Notes: a model not told the origin generated them from the sequence alone. Numbered from the stretch's first letter, positions 1 to 13,832 are shown. The stretch is DNA of 64,000 nucleotides from Isoetes taiwanensis (GCA_021234155.1 JAJEKV010000012.1:6761789-6825788), one strand, 5' to 3'. A program made the numbers and translations.

Positions 1-112
1 TTGTGGGGTCCAATATGACAAATACATGTGGCCTATGCCACCTACCACAAATGTGGGCTAAATCTAGGCCCTAGATCAAGTGGTCCAATATGTTTAGCCC
101 AATGGGCTAACA

Positions 113-124
113 CTCCCCCCCACC
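113..124 (-). other. Polypurine tract of the LTR element
   Basis: On the minus strand the bases read GGTGGGGGGGAG immediately before the TGTTAGCCC start of the second LTR. A polypurine tract abutting the 3' LTR is the plus-strand priming site of LTR retrotransposons. Confidence 0.65.
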
Positions 125-257
125 ACACCAAACTATGTAGAACCTTTATAATAGCAGGTTAAACATGTACAACAGTGTCCAAAGTGAGGGGAAATAATGA
201 GAATGTCGCCAAAGTCTTGACCCAAAAATGCCAATGTCGATGAAGTACAAAAATCGT

Positions 258-385
258 AAGAGGTTGAGAAGGCTGTCACCACTTCTCTTGAGCTTGCCAC
301 GAGCTCCTTTAAATCCATAGAAGTCGAATTGAATGTTGAAAAGGCTGTCACCACTTCTCATAGAGCTTGCCACTTAGCTCCGAAT
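258..385. repeat. Two-copy tandem repeat, period about 80 bp
   Basis: The phrase AAGGCTGTCACCACTTCTC, followed by GAGCTTGCCAC and AGCTCC, appears near 268 and again near 347 inside the LTR element interior. No coding potential is evident. Confidence 0.6.
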
Positions 386-444
386 ACATGTGCCAATCAA
401 AGTGTCTTGTTGAACAAAAAAATTTGGAAACAAAAGTTGTTGAA

Positions 445-700
445 GGGGTGGAAGGCCCTAAGTCATCTTCACGCCACTTTTGAACTTGAAAAGTTGAGAC
501 AAGGAGTTGAACTTGAAAGAGTTGAAACATAAGTGATTGAAGGGGCGAAAGGCCCTAAGTCATCTTCACGCCATTTATGGAACTTGAATGAGTTGGAGCA
601 GATAGTTGAACTTGAAGGAGTTGAAATTGAAGGGGCGGAAGGCCCTAAGTCATCTTCACGCCAGTTGTTGAACTTGAAAGAGGCTCAACTGCCATGTATT
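445..700. repeat. Three-copy tandem repeat, period about 90-98 bp
   Basis: The phrase AGGCCCTAAGTCATCTTCAC followed by GCC occurs near 451, 550 and 640, each time followed by a GAACTTGAA-rich stretch. Short open frames across this block are by-products of the repeat. It lies in the interior of the LTR element. Confidence 0.7.
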
Positions 701-1209
701 ATGAACAGCCGAGATTGATTGAAAAGGTTGTCTCTCAAACGCCCTGCATTTGGGTCGATGAGGTAAGCTTGAATGTTGAGGAAAGATTGCTGAAAAAAGG
801 CCTACACACGCCGGCTGTGTGAGGTTTGTTGGTACAAGGGTGCAAAGAAGATCTCCAAGAATGCGACAAAAGATGAGGCGTCCCCCAAAATGTGCCAAAA
901 ATATGCTCAAGATACTTCTTGCGTCAAAAGTTGATTGAAAGTTGTGCTTGAAATCACGCCTTGAGGGGTCGTGACAGATTGTTGAACTCACGCCGTTGGG
1001 CCGTGATGTTTGAAGTCATAGTTGCATGATATTTTACCTCCAAAGGCATAATAGTAGGACTAGATATCGGGTATGAAAAAATGGCTTCAATATTTAGGAG
1101 GGGTGAAAAACACCAAAAGTGTAGGCCATCTAGAATATTTAAGTGTCGAATGCTCTCTCGAAAGAAAATCATAAAGATGTCATATAAAAAAGCATGGACA
1201 ATGTGTTTG

Positions 1210-2315
1210 ACAGGAGAGGAATGTTCCACGCCAAGGGGATGGGCCGTGGGGTTTTGATGTTGTGATGTAACAAGTTGCCATGGCGGAGAGGCCACGCCGT
1301 GGGAGCCGTGGGTCACGCAGAGGCCACGCCCGTGAGGTCTTTGATGTTTAGGCCACGCCGTGGGGGCCATGGTTCACGCTGTGATGGCCCGTGGAGAATC
1401 CACGCCGCGGAGGGGTCGGAGAGAGTCCGCCGGAGGGGCCGTGGTGAGAGCCGCGCTCTTGTAGCTTTGTGGCCGCGGAAGGTGCGCATGATCGCGGAGA
1501 CTCGTGGAAACCACGCTTGTCATCTAACAGGGAAGTGTGCCACCGCGAGGGGCCGTGGGCTTAGAGAAACAGAAAGCAAAGAAGAGAAACCGCGCCACGC
1601 CGGATGGGCCGTGGGCTAAGTTCCGCAACAGGATGTGAATAGAGTGACGACGAGACCAAGAGAGAATTTGTGCCACGCGGATGGGTCGTGGGGTTATGTT
1701 GATGCAAACCAAACCCTTTGAAGAAAGCACGTGCAAAACTCTAGTGCTTGATCCGCTTCGACAGGCATAAGGTGGTGATTTCTTGAAATCTTGGGGTCAC
1801 AGAGCCGCCGGTGGGCTTCACGCCCCATTTTGTGAAAGCCGAGATTGAACCACGCCGGAGGGCCGTGGAGTTGGTGTCTTCAAGAGGCTTGAGTAAATGC
1901 AATGTAATTCGCGCCCGTGTTTTGCCGTAAGATCGCTTGTTGCGTAAAAAGAGGGCATTTGATTGCCACGAAAAATACTTGGAGAACCGAGGAGAGGGAG
2001 CCCAAGAATTGTCTTCACAAGCTCAAAGCGTTGGTCCAGAGAGGTGGCGAGACCCGTGAAAATGAGTTGCAGGATCCGTCATGCTTGATTTGAGGCTAGT
2101 GCATTACCCGTAGATACCCGAAGTTTGCTGGAATTTGAATGAATCCATGCCCGATGGTGCCGTGGAGCATCAAAAATTTGTGATGGCCGAGTCCTAGTCT
2201 AAGCCGCCTGCACATGAAGGTTTGAAGGGCGAGAAGCCAGCCGCGATGGGCCTTGGCCGCCTCGCTTGTTCGAAAGTGTCCACGCCGCGGCGGGGTCGTG
2301 GAGCCATTGGGCAAT
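1210..2315. repeat. Array of dispersed CCACGCC...GGGCCGTGG palindromic motifs
   Basis: About ten variants of an imperfect inverted repeat, CCACGCC followed after a few bases by GG(G/T)CCGTGG or GGTCGTGG, lie through this stretch (for example near 1231, 1290, 1361, 1399, 1595, 1672, 1850 and 2280). Spacing is irregular (about 30-430 bp), so this is not a simple tandem array. The block is locally GC-rich and rich in CpG, unlike its AT-rich neighbours. No convincing gene was found in it. Confidence 0.65.
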
Positions 2316-3631
2316 GCATGCATTATGTTTTTGATCGTAATGAATCGGGCCGAAAGTAAAGAAGAGGGCATTGCAGAAAATCACAATTGATGTAATGCTC
2401 TTACCAAAGAATTGATGCTCGCCCAAAAGGAATGAAGAAGCCCCTATTTTTAATGCTCTAATCCCCTCGCCCGCTTATGCTTAGTCGGTTCGGTGCTTCG
2501 CCTGTCGCCAGTGCAAGGTAGATGCAATTTGGCTAGTGTTTTATTTCATCCGAACTATTTTGTGGCAGCCACAACCGATAACAAAATTGCGAGCCAAGCA
2601 TTTGCCCCGAAGTTGTTGTCCTGCGGTGATGCCGAATATGGCAAATCAATGCATGATATCAAGATTGAGATGTCGGTGGCTACAGGGGAGCCGGCTACAG
2701 ACATCGCAGACAAATCGGCTACGTAACACTCCTTGCGTCTGTGATGCTGCATAAAATATTGTTACTGTAGGCCCTTGTTGAGACTAGAATAAGATGTTGT
2801 GAGGCTTGAGGTGAGTCGTGAGGAATCCAAATAGCTTGGGAGCAGATTGTGCAGAAACATCGGACAGTAATAGGCAGCCACTGATATAGCCATGATTCGA
2901 AAGAAATTACTCCCAGATATGTGCCTTTGAACAGAGCCTCTGCTCTGCTTGTGTGAACGAACGGCCTTTTATGTTGAGACGAACCATTACGGACAGGAGA
3001 TCCAAAGGGCATCTCCCCGGACCGCTTTATGAAATATCCCGCAACCAGGGAAGGATCGAGAAAGAGTGCATGTCGTGCTGTTGGGCATCAGGAAGAGTGC
3101 CCAAAAAGAATTGGAGGAGGAATTTATGGGTCTCTTATTGAAGATCCAAAAGGGCATCTCCAGGACCCCAAAATATACTCGAAGATAGAAGAACTGGATG
3201 AGTATTGAAGACCCGAAGAGCATCTCCAGCACAAAAATACACCCAAAAATTTAAACTGTATTACCTGGGGTAAACTTCTCTCAGAAGAAATGCATGATTC
3301 TTGTGCACAGAACAGAAGATAGGAAAAACAGGTCGATTAACCCAAATGTGACAAATAAGAACTTTATTTTGCCCCAAATCAGGTTTGCCTCTTCGAAAAG
3401 TGGGCAAGTATCAAGAGATGATAATGCAACAAAGTGTCCATGTAGAACCAGTTATTTTTGACGAATAAGAACTTTATGTCGTCAAAAACCAATTTGGACC
3501 CTTCCCCAAACAAGGCAAATATCGACATGTGAATCCCAGAAAGTATCAATGTAGAACCAAATAGAATTTTCTGAACTTTTGGAGAAACTTGAAAAAAAAA
3601 AAAAAAAAGGGATGATCATGAGCCCAAGAGA

Positions 3632-3649
3632 CCCCGGCATGAGGCGCCA
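3632..3649 (-). other. Primer-binding site of the LTR element
   Basis: One base inside the LTR end (CA at 3652-3651) the minus strand reads TGGCGCC, then TCATGCCGGGG. TGGCGCC...GCCGGGG is the type of primer site seen in plant Ty3/gypsy elements of the Athila/Tat kind (tRNA-Asp-like, from family knowledge); the middle few bases differ. Confidence 0.6.
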
Positions 3650-3650
3650 G

Positions 3651-4098
3651 TGTTGATTTTTGGGGTTCTTGGCATCACCTTGCAGCAGCAGTCCATGACT
3701 GTCGGATGCCACAAGGCTGCCACAAATGCTCATGGATCAACAAAAGAAGGTGGGAAGAAACTCCAAGAACAAGAACAAAGAGAAAGAATGAACCAAACAG
3801 AATCATATTGATGCTCCAAAAGGAGGTGCTCCAAAACGTGAGCAAAAACCTAAACAATGAGAGGAAATGCTCTCTCTAAATAGTAGAGCAAAACCCTAAC
3901 CCTAACTGACATCTCACCTACCACAGATCTAGGCTAAATCTGGGCCATAGATTGTGGGGTCCAATATGACAAATACATGTGGCCTATACCACCTACCACA
4001 TATGTGGGCTAAATTTGGGCCCTAGATCAAGTGGTCCAATGTGATAAATACATGTGGCCTATGCCACTCATACATATGTTTAGCCCAACGGGCTAACA
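3651..4098 (-). mobile_element. 5' LTR (448 bp) of the pol-less LTR element
   Basis: The minus-strand LTR begins TGTTAGCCCGTTGGGCTAA, a short terminal palindrome, and ends CA before the primer site. Bases 3894-3905 hold two CCCTAA units, a telomere-like motif. The sequence around 3972 and 4047 (AAATACATGTGGCCTAT) is an internal duplication absent from the left copy. Confidence 0.7.
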
Positions 4099-5050
4099 CG
4101 AGCATGCATGTTTTGCATGCATGCGGGCGGCGCATGCCCGTTCTGGTTGGGAGTTCGCTATTTTAGGCGCGTTTCTGCATCAACATCTCATCGGCGCTTC
4201 CTCTTCTCTCTCCAGCACTCTTTTCTTTGAATTGTTTTCCGTGCGTGGGAGGGGCTTCTTCCCGCTTTGGTTTGGCCAATTTGGCGCTTTTTCTTGTTGT
4301 CCTTGTCCGCCTTTTAGCCTTCGGGTCTCCGTGACCTTCGCCCTCGATCCTAGTTTGTAAGGAAGTTCTTTGGTATTCTGGGCGTTTGTTGGAGCTTTAT
4401 GCAGTCCCATTCTAGAATCCCATCGATCCGGTGACATCGGATCACCATTCTAGAATGGGACGAGCATGCATGTTTTGCATGCATGCGCGCGGGCGATGCC
4501 CGCTCGGTTGGGAGTTCGCTATTTTAGGGAGTTCGCAACATCTCATCGGCGCTTAGCTTCTCTCTCAAGCAGTTCTTTCTTTGAACCCACCCTCCCCCTC
4601 TTTGTTTATTATATTTGTCGCATGGCACGCTGCAGAATCAGCCCCCTCCACTGAGGTTTGTTTTGTTTCGCTTTTTGTGGTGTTGGTGATGTGCGTACAA
4701 AGTTGGCGTCGGCATCTGCTTTTCGACTTCTCCATTCGTGGGTTTTGGGAGCGATTTCTCTGCTTTTATGCTTGTCTAAGCCCCCTGTCGGTTTATCACT
4801 AGGGTTTTTCCTCGAAAACCCGAAAGGGCGGGTTTTTAATCCCTATGATAAGCTTTCTACAGTACACCAAACCAACATCTGTTAGCATTGTATTTTGGGG
4901 TCCAAATGATATAATTGGATTTTCCCTTTATTTTTCGTGGGCAGTTCGCATGTGTGCGGCTACCCACTATCCACCATTGTAGAAAATCTGCTGAGATGAA
5001 TGAGAAGCCGGGCAGTTTGTTGGTTTCATGCGAGTCCCATTCTAGAATAC
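4099..5050. repeat. Duplicated module with hairpins (copies from 4099 and from 4461)
   Basis: CGAGCATGCATGTTTTGCAT and about 130 bp after it recur at 4099 and 4461. Each copy opens with a perfect 9-bp stem (GCATGCATG / CATGCATGC, loop TTTTG). The first copy ends at a 15-bp inverted repeat, GTCCCATTCTAGAAT ... ATTCTAGAATGGGAC (4405-4461 region); the same TCCCATTCTAGAAT closes the second copy near 5036. The pieces look like parts of an unclassified mobile element. Short open frames here (4121-4885) have no recognisable domain. Confidence 0.6.
4800..4960 (+). mobile_element. LINE 3'-tail relic (GGTTTTTCCCTCGAAAACC family)
   Basis: GGTTTTTCCTCGAAAACCCG followed by AAAGGGCGGGTTTTTAATCC matches a tail motif found at five other places in the window (near 41.9, 49.96, 60.97, 61.98 and 62.99 kb). 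Two of those carry a LINE zinc-finger coding end upstream, which is why I call the family a LINE tail. Confidence 0.5.
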
Positions 5051-5059
5051 TACAAGCAG

Positions 5060-5360
5060 ATGAGTAAATACCATGAAGAATATGATACTCCCAGATTGAC
5101 TAAAAGAGCCAACTAAAGCAAGATGGAATGCCGTATGCCCTGCTAACAGAACTCATTAGCTATATCACAGTGCACTGTTAAATAAAGCTTGTAGATAGGA
5201 CCATGTCAGTTGAACTTTTCTACAAGCAAAGAGACAAGGCTCAAGAGTCTCGACGTTTGAAAGGTAGAACGGGCATAATGCAGAAACAAGATGTCGCAAA
5301 GCATTAATACATCTCTTAACCAGCTTAACCATTATGTTGTCTTTCAAAAGTTGTTTGTTT
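5060..5360 (-). mobile_element. LINE C-terminal zinc-finger (zf-RVT-like) relic
   Basis: A minus-strand frame (5347 to 5165) reads LCPFYLSNVETLEPCLFAC and then KVQLTWSYLQALFN. This is the layout of the cysteine/histidine finger at the C-terminus of plant non-LTR reverse transcriptases, with one Cys and the His lost. A second copy in opposite orientation lies at 16.6-16.9 kb and continues to a LINE-like 3' end. Decayed and not a host gene. Confidence 0.55.
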
Positions 5361-5639
5361 TAACGCTCCGATCTAAGCCAGGAATTAAGTCAGGAATATC
5401 TTGTGGATGACTATATTGAATATATTATGGATATAGTGAGGTTTAAACGTGAAATACATACATGGCTTCTGCAGAGGTCTTCTGCTATATACGGCAGAAT
5501 GGGGATTGACTTTGGCTATTGCACTGGCTTTGGATATCCCTTGGCTGGCTTTGGCTACCGCATCATTCTTCATGGAGTTTCTATTGCCAATTCAATACTA
5601 TTTAGGCTTGACAAACACCTTCTTCGGTCTAAGATGTTC

Positions 5640-6587
5640 AATGCTTTCTTGGATTTGCGATATCAATGATTTATTTAGAACTATTCATATACCACCCTTC
5701 CTTTGGCACGCCTCATTGTAAAGAATGCACCTTTTAAATGGACAGTTGAAGCTGAAACGATTTCATTATCTTGAATCATGTCTTCACCTTAGCTCTGGTT
5801 CTCGCCTATCCAGATCTCTTGCGTCCTTATACTGTTGAAGTAGACGCTTTTGACTTTGCTATTAGAGATATATTATCACAAGAGGAGGATGATCATGAAT
5901 TGTATCTGATCACCAATACTTCTCGAAAGTTCTAGGCTGCAAAAATCAATCACTCAATTGATGACAAGAAATTTTTGACAATGGTATATTCTTTTGAAGA
6001 ATGAAGACATTTGTTTGAGAGATTCTCTTATAAGGCCATAGTTTATATTGCATCAAAATTTGAAATACTTTTAGTAAGCTCAAATTTTTAATTGTCTATA
6101 GGTACGAGGGCATACTCAAGTCGTTCCACATTGACTTCATGATCAAGTACCGTCCTAGATCCCTCCAAGAAAAGTCTGATGCATTGTTTCGACGATCATA
6201 TTTAATGCCTAAACTGGGTGATCTACCATATGATTAGCAATCGCAGGTTATTCTAGGTCCTGATAGGCCTCAAGTCATGGTTCTCACTTTGTTCAAGGCA
6301 CCTCTTTATGCAGCTTTGTGGTAGTCTATTTGCACATCTATCCCATCTGACCCGCTAGCTCAAGATGTATTCTCAATCTTTGTTCAACCTCAGCTTGTCG
6401 ACATATTTCATCCAAGTAGATCATTTCGAGTTTCAAGATGATCTTTTATTTTGTGATAAGCTATTATATGTTCCTATGGTGCTCGTAAACTCCGAGTTCT
6501 CCAGGTCCATCATGATTCTTCTATGGCTTGACATTTTGAACTAGCCAAAACTCTTGAGCTCATTAGTCGGTAGCATTGGTGGCCTGG
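5640..6587 (+). pseudogene. Ty3/gypsy pol relic: RT tail, RNase H, integrase zinc finger (5' part)
   Basis: Translated fragments in shifting frames give a run typical of Ty3/gypsy pol. NAPFKWTVEAE (RT/RNase H junction) lies near 5725; YTVEVDAFDFAI (RNase H start) near 5830; a KYRPRSLQEKSDAL-type segment near 6150; and the H2C2 integrase finger (VLQVHHDSSMA, in-frame stop, HFELAKTLELIS) near 6500-6570, ending in WWPG. Several stops and frameshifts show it is dead. The reading is broken after WWPG at 6587 by an inserted element and resumes at 9374. Sequence before 5640 is too decayed to assign. Confidence 0.75.
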
Positions 6588-9373
6588 TGTTAAAGGTGTT
6601 CTTGGAAAACCTTCAATCTCAATGGCTTAGAACCTCCAGGTTGCTTCAGACAACCATTTTGTGCAAGAAAATTGCAAAAAAAAAGCTCAAAAAATGAATT
6701 AGCACTGCTTTCCCAAAACGAGTGTCTTTAGCAAAACTGATGCCATTTTCCAGCTGGTTCGAATTCTGACATGATTTCAATTCAAAAGACTGCTCAAAGT
6801 CTCAAAAAATCTAGGGCCAAAAGTCAAATGCCAATAGATTTGCAAAGATCTCTCACATTTGCAGTCCTGACCAACTCAAAACTTGGTCAATATCCCTGGC
6901 AATGAGCTAAATTTTGCAACTCTCAAAGTATGAGTTTTTTCAACTTCTGACACTTGATCCTATCTCTGATAGATCTGCACAACAAGGATCAGCAAGTTTT
7001 TTGGCAATGAAATATGCTAGAACGCCTTGAAATTCAATTTTTTTACACAAAGACAGTTACAAAGCCAAAACAGCAAGCAAATTTTTGCAGGTCAAATTTT
7101 AGTGATCTTTTTTGGCTTTTTGACAACTCTTGACATCTCTGACATGTCTGCAAGCAGGGAAAATCAACATGTTTGGCAAGAATCCATGCAAAATGATCAA
7201 AATGGTTGATTTTTTTGTCCAAAATGCTATAATTTTGCAAAAATAGCAGACAGGCATTTGTAAAAAGATTTTTGACACTCCTTTTGAGTTATAATACTTC
7301 CTACTTATTCTGGTGCTTCTCTATGCAATATGCAACTCAGAATATAATGCTAAAACTTGCTTAAAATAATTAATCTTATAGGCAACTCTAACCTTAAACA
7401 ATTTAAACTAATTTTTTTCCTTTGAGACTTGTTCAGAATACAGAATGTAATGCAATCTTCCTGAGATGAGCTAAGATTGATTTTTACTTTTTCAAATATC
7501 ACTTTTACCTTTCCACTTTACCTCATTTTGCAACGTTGAATGCAAGTTGAATATAATTTCAGTGCCAAGGATCGGATTTTCATTCATATGAATAGCCTAC
7601 AGTCAATCAATCATTCCCAAGCTCTGATGTCTTGGGCACAGGATCAAAGAAGTCACACAGTAGAATTTAAGCAATTTGCTTCAAGCAATCCATGGATTTA
7701 TGAAAGTAGGAAGGCAGATTCAAGCTACAGTCAGTCAAACCAGTCTCTATCAGAGACGTTAAAGCCCTCAAAAATTCTCTGAACATAATTTCTCTTTCTT
7801 TATCCCTTGTTTCTGGCCTGCTCTTGGCAAATCTCGCCTAAATCCTTGTCCTTTAGCTCAGTTTTAGGGTTCTTGGCTTAGAGTAGATGAATTCGGGAGT
7901 GTTTTGATATGATTCGGCAGTTAAATCGAGACAAAAGGCCAGATCTTGGCATGATAAGTTTTTTGGGTTCTTCAAGTTTTTGCTGATATATCCCACAGGC
8001 ATTTTCAAACAAGCGGATCGGGTATATAAATAATCTGACGTGGCTATTAACAATTGCCGTGCTGTCTCCCCGTGGTGTCTGGCCCGTGGCCAGCCCACAT
8101 GCCCGGAGGCATCACGTGGCGTGGGAGACCGGATGGGATGAGTGACTAGGCCAAGGGGAGGGGAGGTAGATAGAAAATATTTTTTTACTTTTTTAAATTT
8201 GGCACGAATCCCAAGAACTCAAAAAATGAAGGTCAATATAGGGTCTTTTTCAAAAATTCTTTTTTTTTCACAAGGAACCTTTTTTTATGCTCTACAAGAT
8301 GGGAGAATCTTTTTGCAAAAAAGAGCATTTGACTTTTTGGCTGAAAATGGAGGTCACATTTGATGATGTGGCAAGTTGATGGGGTGATTTGGTAAATGAG
8401 TGATGACATGGCATTATGGGGTGATGATGTGTCAAGCAAGGTGGCAAAATGATTTTTTTTAGTCAAAACTTTTTATAAAGTAGAGATGATGTGGATGACA
8501 TGTGTATGATGACGTGGAAAGACTTGGAGATGATGTGGCACCATGGAATGATGACATGTCACCTAGGATATCAAAATGATTTTACTTAGGTCAAAAATTT
8601 TGAAAAAAAAAAGAATTTTGTGGTAGGTGACATGTATATGATGACATGGATATGTTTGGGTGATGATGTAGATGGTACTTGGCATTTTTTATGATGATGT
8701 GGAAAATTTTGGCACTAGTGCATAACCATGGATCTTTATGCAATATCTTTGACATTTTACTTCTCCATGTTTGTTTGAGGGAAATGTGCACTTTCTCTCT
8801 CTAGCTTAACTTTTAGAGAGAGGAGATGATCTTAGACTATAGAAATAGCCAAATTGGTGGAATGTTTTTGCTTTTTTGAAGGTGGTGGATGTATGGTGGG
8901 TGTGTGATGTATGGATGGTGTGTTTTGATTAGAAAAAAAGACTATTTGCCAACTTTGGCTAGGGAAGATGATGGTAAGTCAAGAGAATATGAATAATGAA
9001 GCATGTGTGATGGATGGAATTGAGGTGGTAAGATCATGTAAGAAGCCTTGTGAAATAGAGAACTCATGCTAAAATGACTTGAAACTTAGCCACATACCAA
9101 GGAATCTTGAGGGGTCTTCCAAGCTTCATTCTTGAGGGGTCTTTCAAACTTCAAATTCAACCTCACATGCTTGAACCTTTTCCTCCTTGCCGTGCTTGCA
9201 TGATATCCAATGAATGCCCTTCCCTTGGTTCTTCAACAAAGGTGTCAACTTGTGATCTTCAAAGATGAGAGTCTTCATACTTCTAGCACTTGCACACATG
9301 TTTTAGACAAAAGTTCGACAAAGATGTATAGATTGTGTGCATAGCTCTTCTATGCTGCCAAAATGTGGCAGCA
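6588..9373. mobile_element. TG...CA insertion (solo-LTR-like, 2786 bp) in the gypsy relic
   Basis: The insert starts TGTTAAAGGTGTT and ends TGTGGCAGCA. It is flanked on both sides by CCTGG (6583-6587 and 9374-9378), a 5-bp target duplication as made by LTR-element integrase. Removing it rejoins the gypsy integrase frame exactly (WWPG, then LRLSVEAFI). No second copy of the TGTTAAAGG start is visible inside, so a long solo LTR or a short non-autonomous element is likely. It contains AT-rich DNA, a degenerate TGATGACATGG repeat (8350-8720) and unrecognised short frames (7540-7782, 7853-8098). Confidence 0.75.
8350..8720. repeat. Degenerate TGATGACATGG / GATGATGTGG repeat
   Basis: GATGATGTGG, GATGACATGG and GATGACGTGG recur about a dozen times at uneven spacing, with two longer related blocks ending CAAAATGATTTT plus A-rich tails (near 8445 and 8573). 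It lies within the TG...CA insertion. Confidence 0.6.
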
Positions 9374-10050
9374 CCTGGGCTTCGCCTTTCTGTTGAAGCT
9401 TTTATTTAATCTTGTCATATCTGTTGTTGAGCGAAGGCTCCGAGGCATCTCTCTATGACCTTATTCAACCATTGCATATTTCATCTAGGCCTTGGAAGAG
9501 CATTTTGGTGACTTTTATTCTGGCGCTGCCTTTTTCTCGAGGATATAATGACATCCTGGTCGTTGTTGATCGATTTTCTAAGATGGTTCCTTTTATCCCT
9601 TGCAACATCGCCATCACAAGCGAGGGAATATCTTGCTTCTCTATGAAGTGGTCAGACCTCAGGTCCGCCAGATACTGTTGTTATTAATTGGGGCCCTCAG
9701 TTCATTATTGAATTCTGGAAGCGACTTTTAGAGCTCTTGCGTGTGGAGTGCTCCTTGACTTCTGTTCACCACCTAGAAAGTATGGACAGGCAGAACACAC
9801 TAAATAGACATTTGGGCAATATATATGAGATGCTTTATTAGTTATCAAACTGGATGCTTGGGTTCGTTGCTTCCACTAGCTGAGTTTCCTTATAATAACT
9901 TATTACATGCTTCCACTAACCAAATCCATTCGTTTGCAACTCAGGACAACATCCTCATTGGTCTTTTACTGCTCTTGGATATAATTATGTCAATATGTAG
10001 CATGGAAGTCACTCTAATTCGAAAGAGATTTAGCATGTAACAATTTCATG
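9374..10050 (+). pseudogene. Ty3/gypsy integrase relic (3' part)
   Basis: This continues the pol relic that ends at 6587. SCHIC (finger), then DILVVVDRFSKMVPFIPC (integrase core, first catalytic Asp) near 9550, GPQFIIEFWKRLLELLRVEC near 9690, and a region around 9800-9960 matching the usual WxxxLPLAEFxYN stretch. Frameshifts and stops occur throughout. Sequence after 10050 fades out of recognisable pol. Confidence 0.75.
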
Positions 10051-10769
10051 TAAGGGCCATTGATGCACATGTCAAGCAAAGGACAAGAAAGAAAAGAGGA
10101 AATGGTCCACACGGCCATATGAACAATGACGTTTAAAAGTTGTTTTAACAAATGACACCTTGGCATATACACTCAAAGTCTAGCGAAGTGGAATTTGTCT
10201 TGCATTATAATTTTCTAAGTTGCTGAAATGTGATTTGCATTCTTATTGCATGTTGGGTTTCCAATCCCATAAATTCACCCTTAGAAAAGCCAGATACTAG
10301 CAAATGCTTGTCACACTTAGATAATCAATGTATAACCCAGATAATGCTTGCCACAAAATGAAACACATCTATTAGAAGACAACATGTAAACGTAAATACA
10401 TCAAGCTATAAGCCAGATAAAATGGAACACATCTCTTAGAAGAGAGCATGTCAAAGAAAATGCACTCTTCAATTCATAATCAAGCCTTTTAAAATGGTGT
10501 GCTTTCAAAATTGGGTCGTATGCTCCTTCTAGTAGCACACACTTCTATTCAAGGGTAGAGGTATGTTCTTACCTTGGCAATAATTGCAGAGACATGTTTT
10601 TCCTTCAAATCTTGTGTGCTAAAAGCGTCCCCCATTTTCCAAGTTTCAGGTTACCTCTTACGTGCATATTTTTGTCAACTCTGCAGCTGAACTTTTGACG
10701 TATTCAAGCTCGTAGTTATCTGCATTTTGCTTCAGTTTCATGACATAAATTTGATCATTCACACTCAAT

Positions 10770-11110
10770 AAAGAAGAAAGATTGGAGCCATTCATATCCA
10801 GACATCAAAAGAAAACAAAGGCTGGAGACATTCAGGTCCAGACATTATATTAAAAAGATTGGATCCATTCACATCAGTGATAAATTGTCTCTTACTTAAA
10901 GCCTTCCATGCCTGGGTGTTTAGACAAGTTCAAAAATCACAAATTCCGTATACCATTTCCGGAAGTGATATTACAAGCGGAAACCTTCATGGGTGACAAG
11001 TCAAAAATCACAATTTCTGTATACCATTTCCAGAAGTGATATTGCAAGTGGAAACCTTCATGAATGACATTATAAGAAAGACTGGAGTCCCCTTTGGGGT
11101 CATTCACATC
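10770..11110. repeat. Short tandem repeats in the BiP 3' flank
   Basis: GTATACCATTTCC(G/A)GAAGTGATATT(A/G)CAAG(C/T)GGAAACCTTCATG occurs twice (about 10948-10992 and 11019-11062). A looser phrase, GGAGNCATTCANNTCCAGACAT, recurs at about 10786, 10824 and 11085. This lies just past the BiP stop, so it is probably 3' UTR or downstream DNA. The rest of 10051-11152 holds no gene I can see. Confidence 0.65.
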
Positions 11111-11152
11111 CAGTAAAGAATTAAAGAATTTTCTTTTCACTAAAGCCTATGT

Positions 11153-13832
<2,680 letters not shown>

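Larger units (their letters stand above)
1..4098 (-). mobile_element. Non-autonomous LTR retrotransposon (LARD-like), 3' LTR runs off the left edge
   Basis: Read on the minus strand, an LTR starts TGTTAGCCC at 4098 and ends in CA at 3651. A tRNA-primer-like site follows at once, then about 3.5 kb of internal DNA, a purine-rich tract (113-124), and a second TGTTAGCCC start at 112 that continues past base 1. The shared parts (1-112 and about 3953-4098) are clearly homologous; the right copy carries an extra internal duplication of about 35 bp. No reading frame in the interior resembles gag or pol, so I infer a non-autonomous large retrotransposon derivative. LTR geometry (TG...CA, PBS, PPT) is seen; the class is inference. 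Confidence 0.7.

Noticed and set aside
445-700. CRISPR-like repeat spacing
   Set aside because: Repeat units are about 90-98 bp with homologous, not unique, spacers, and the setting is a plant LTR element.
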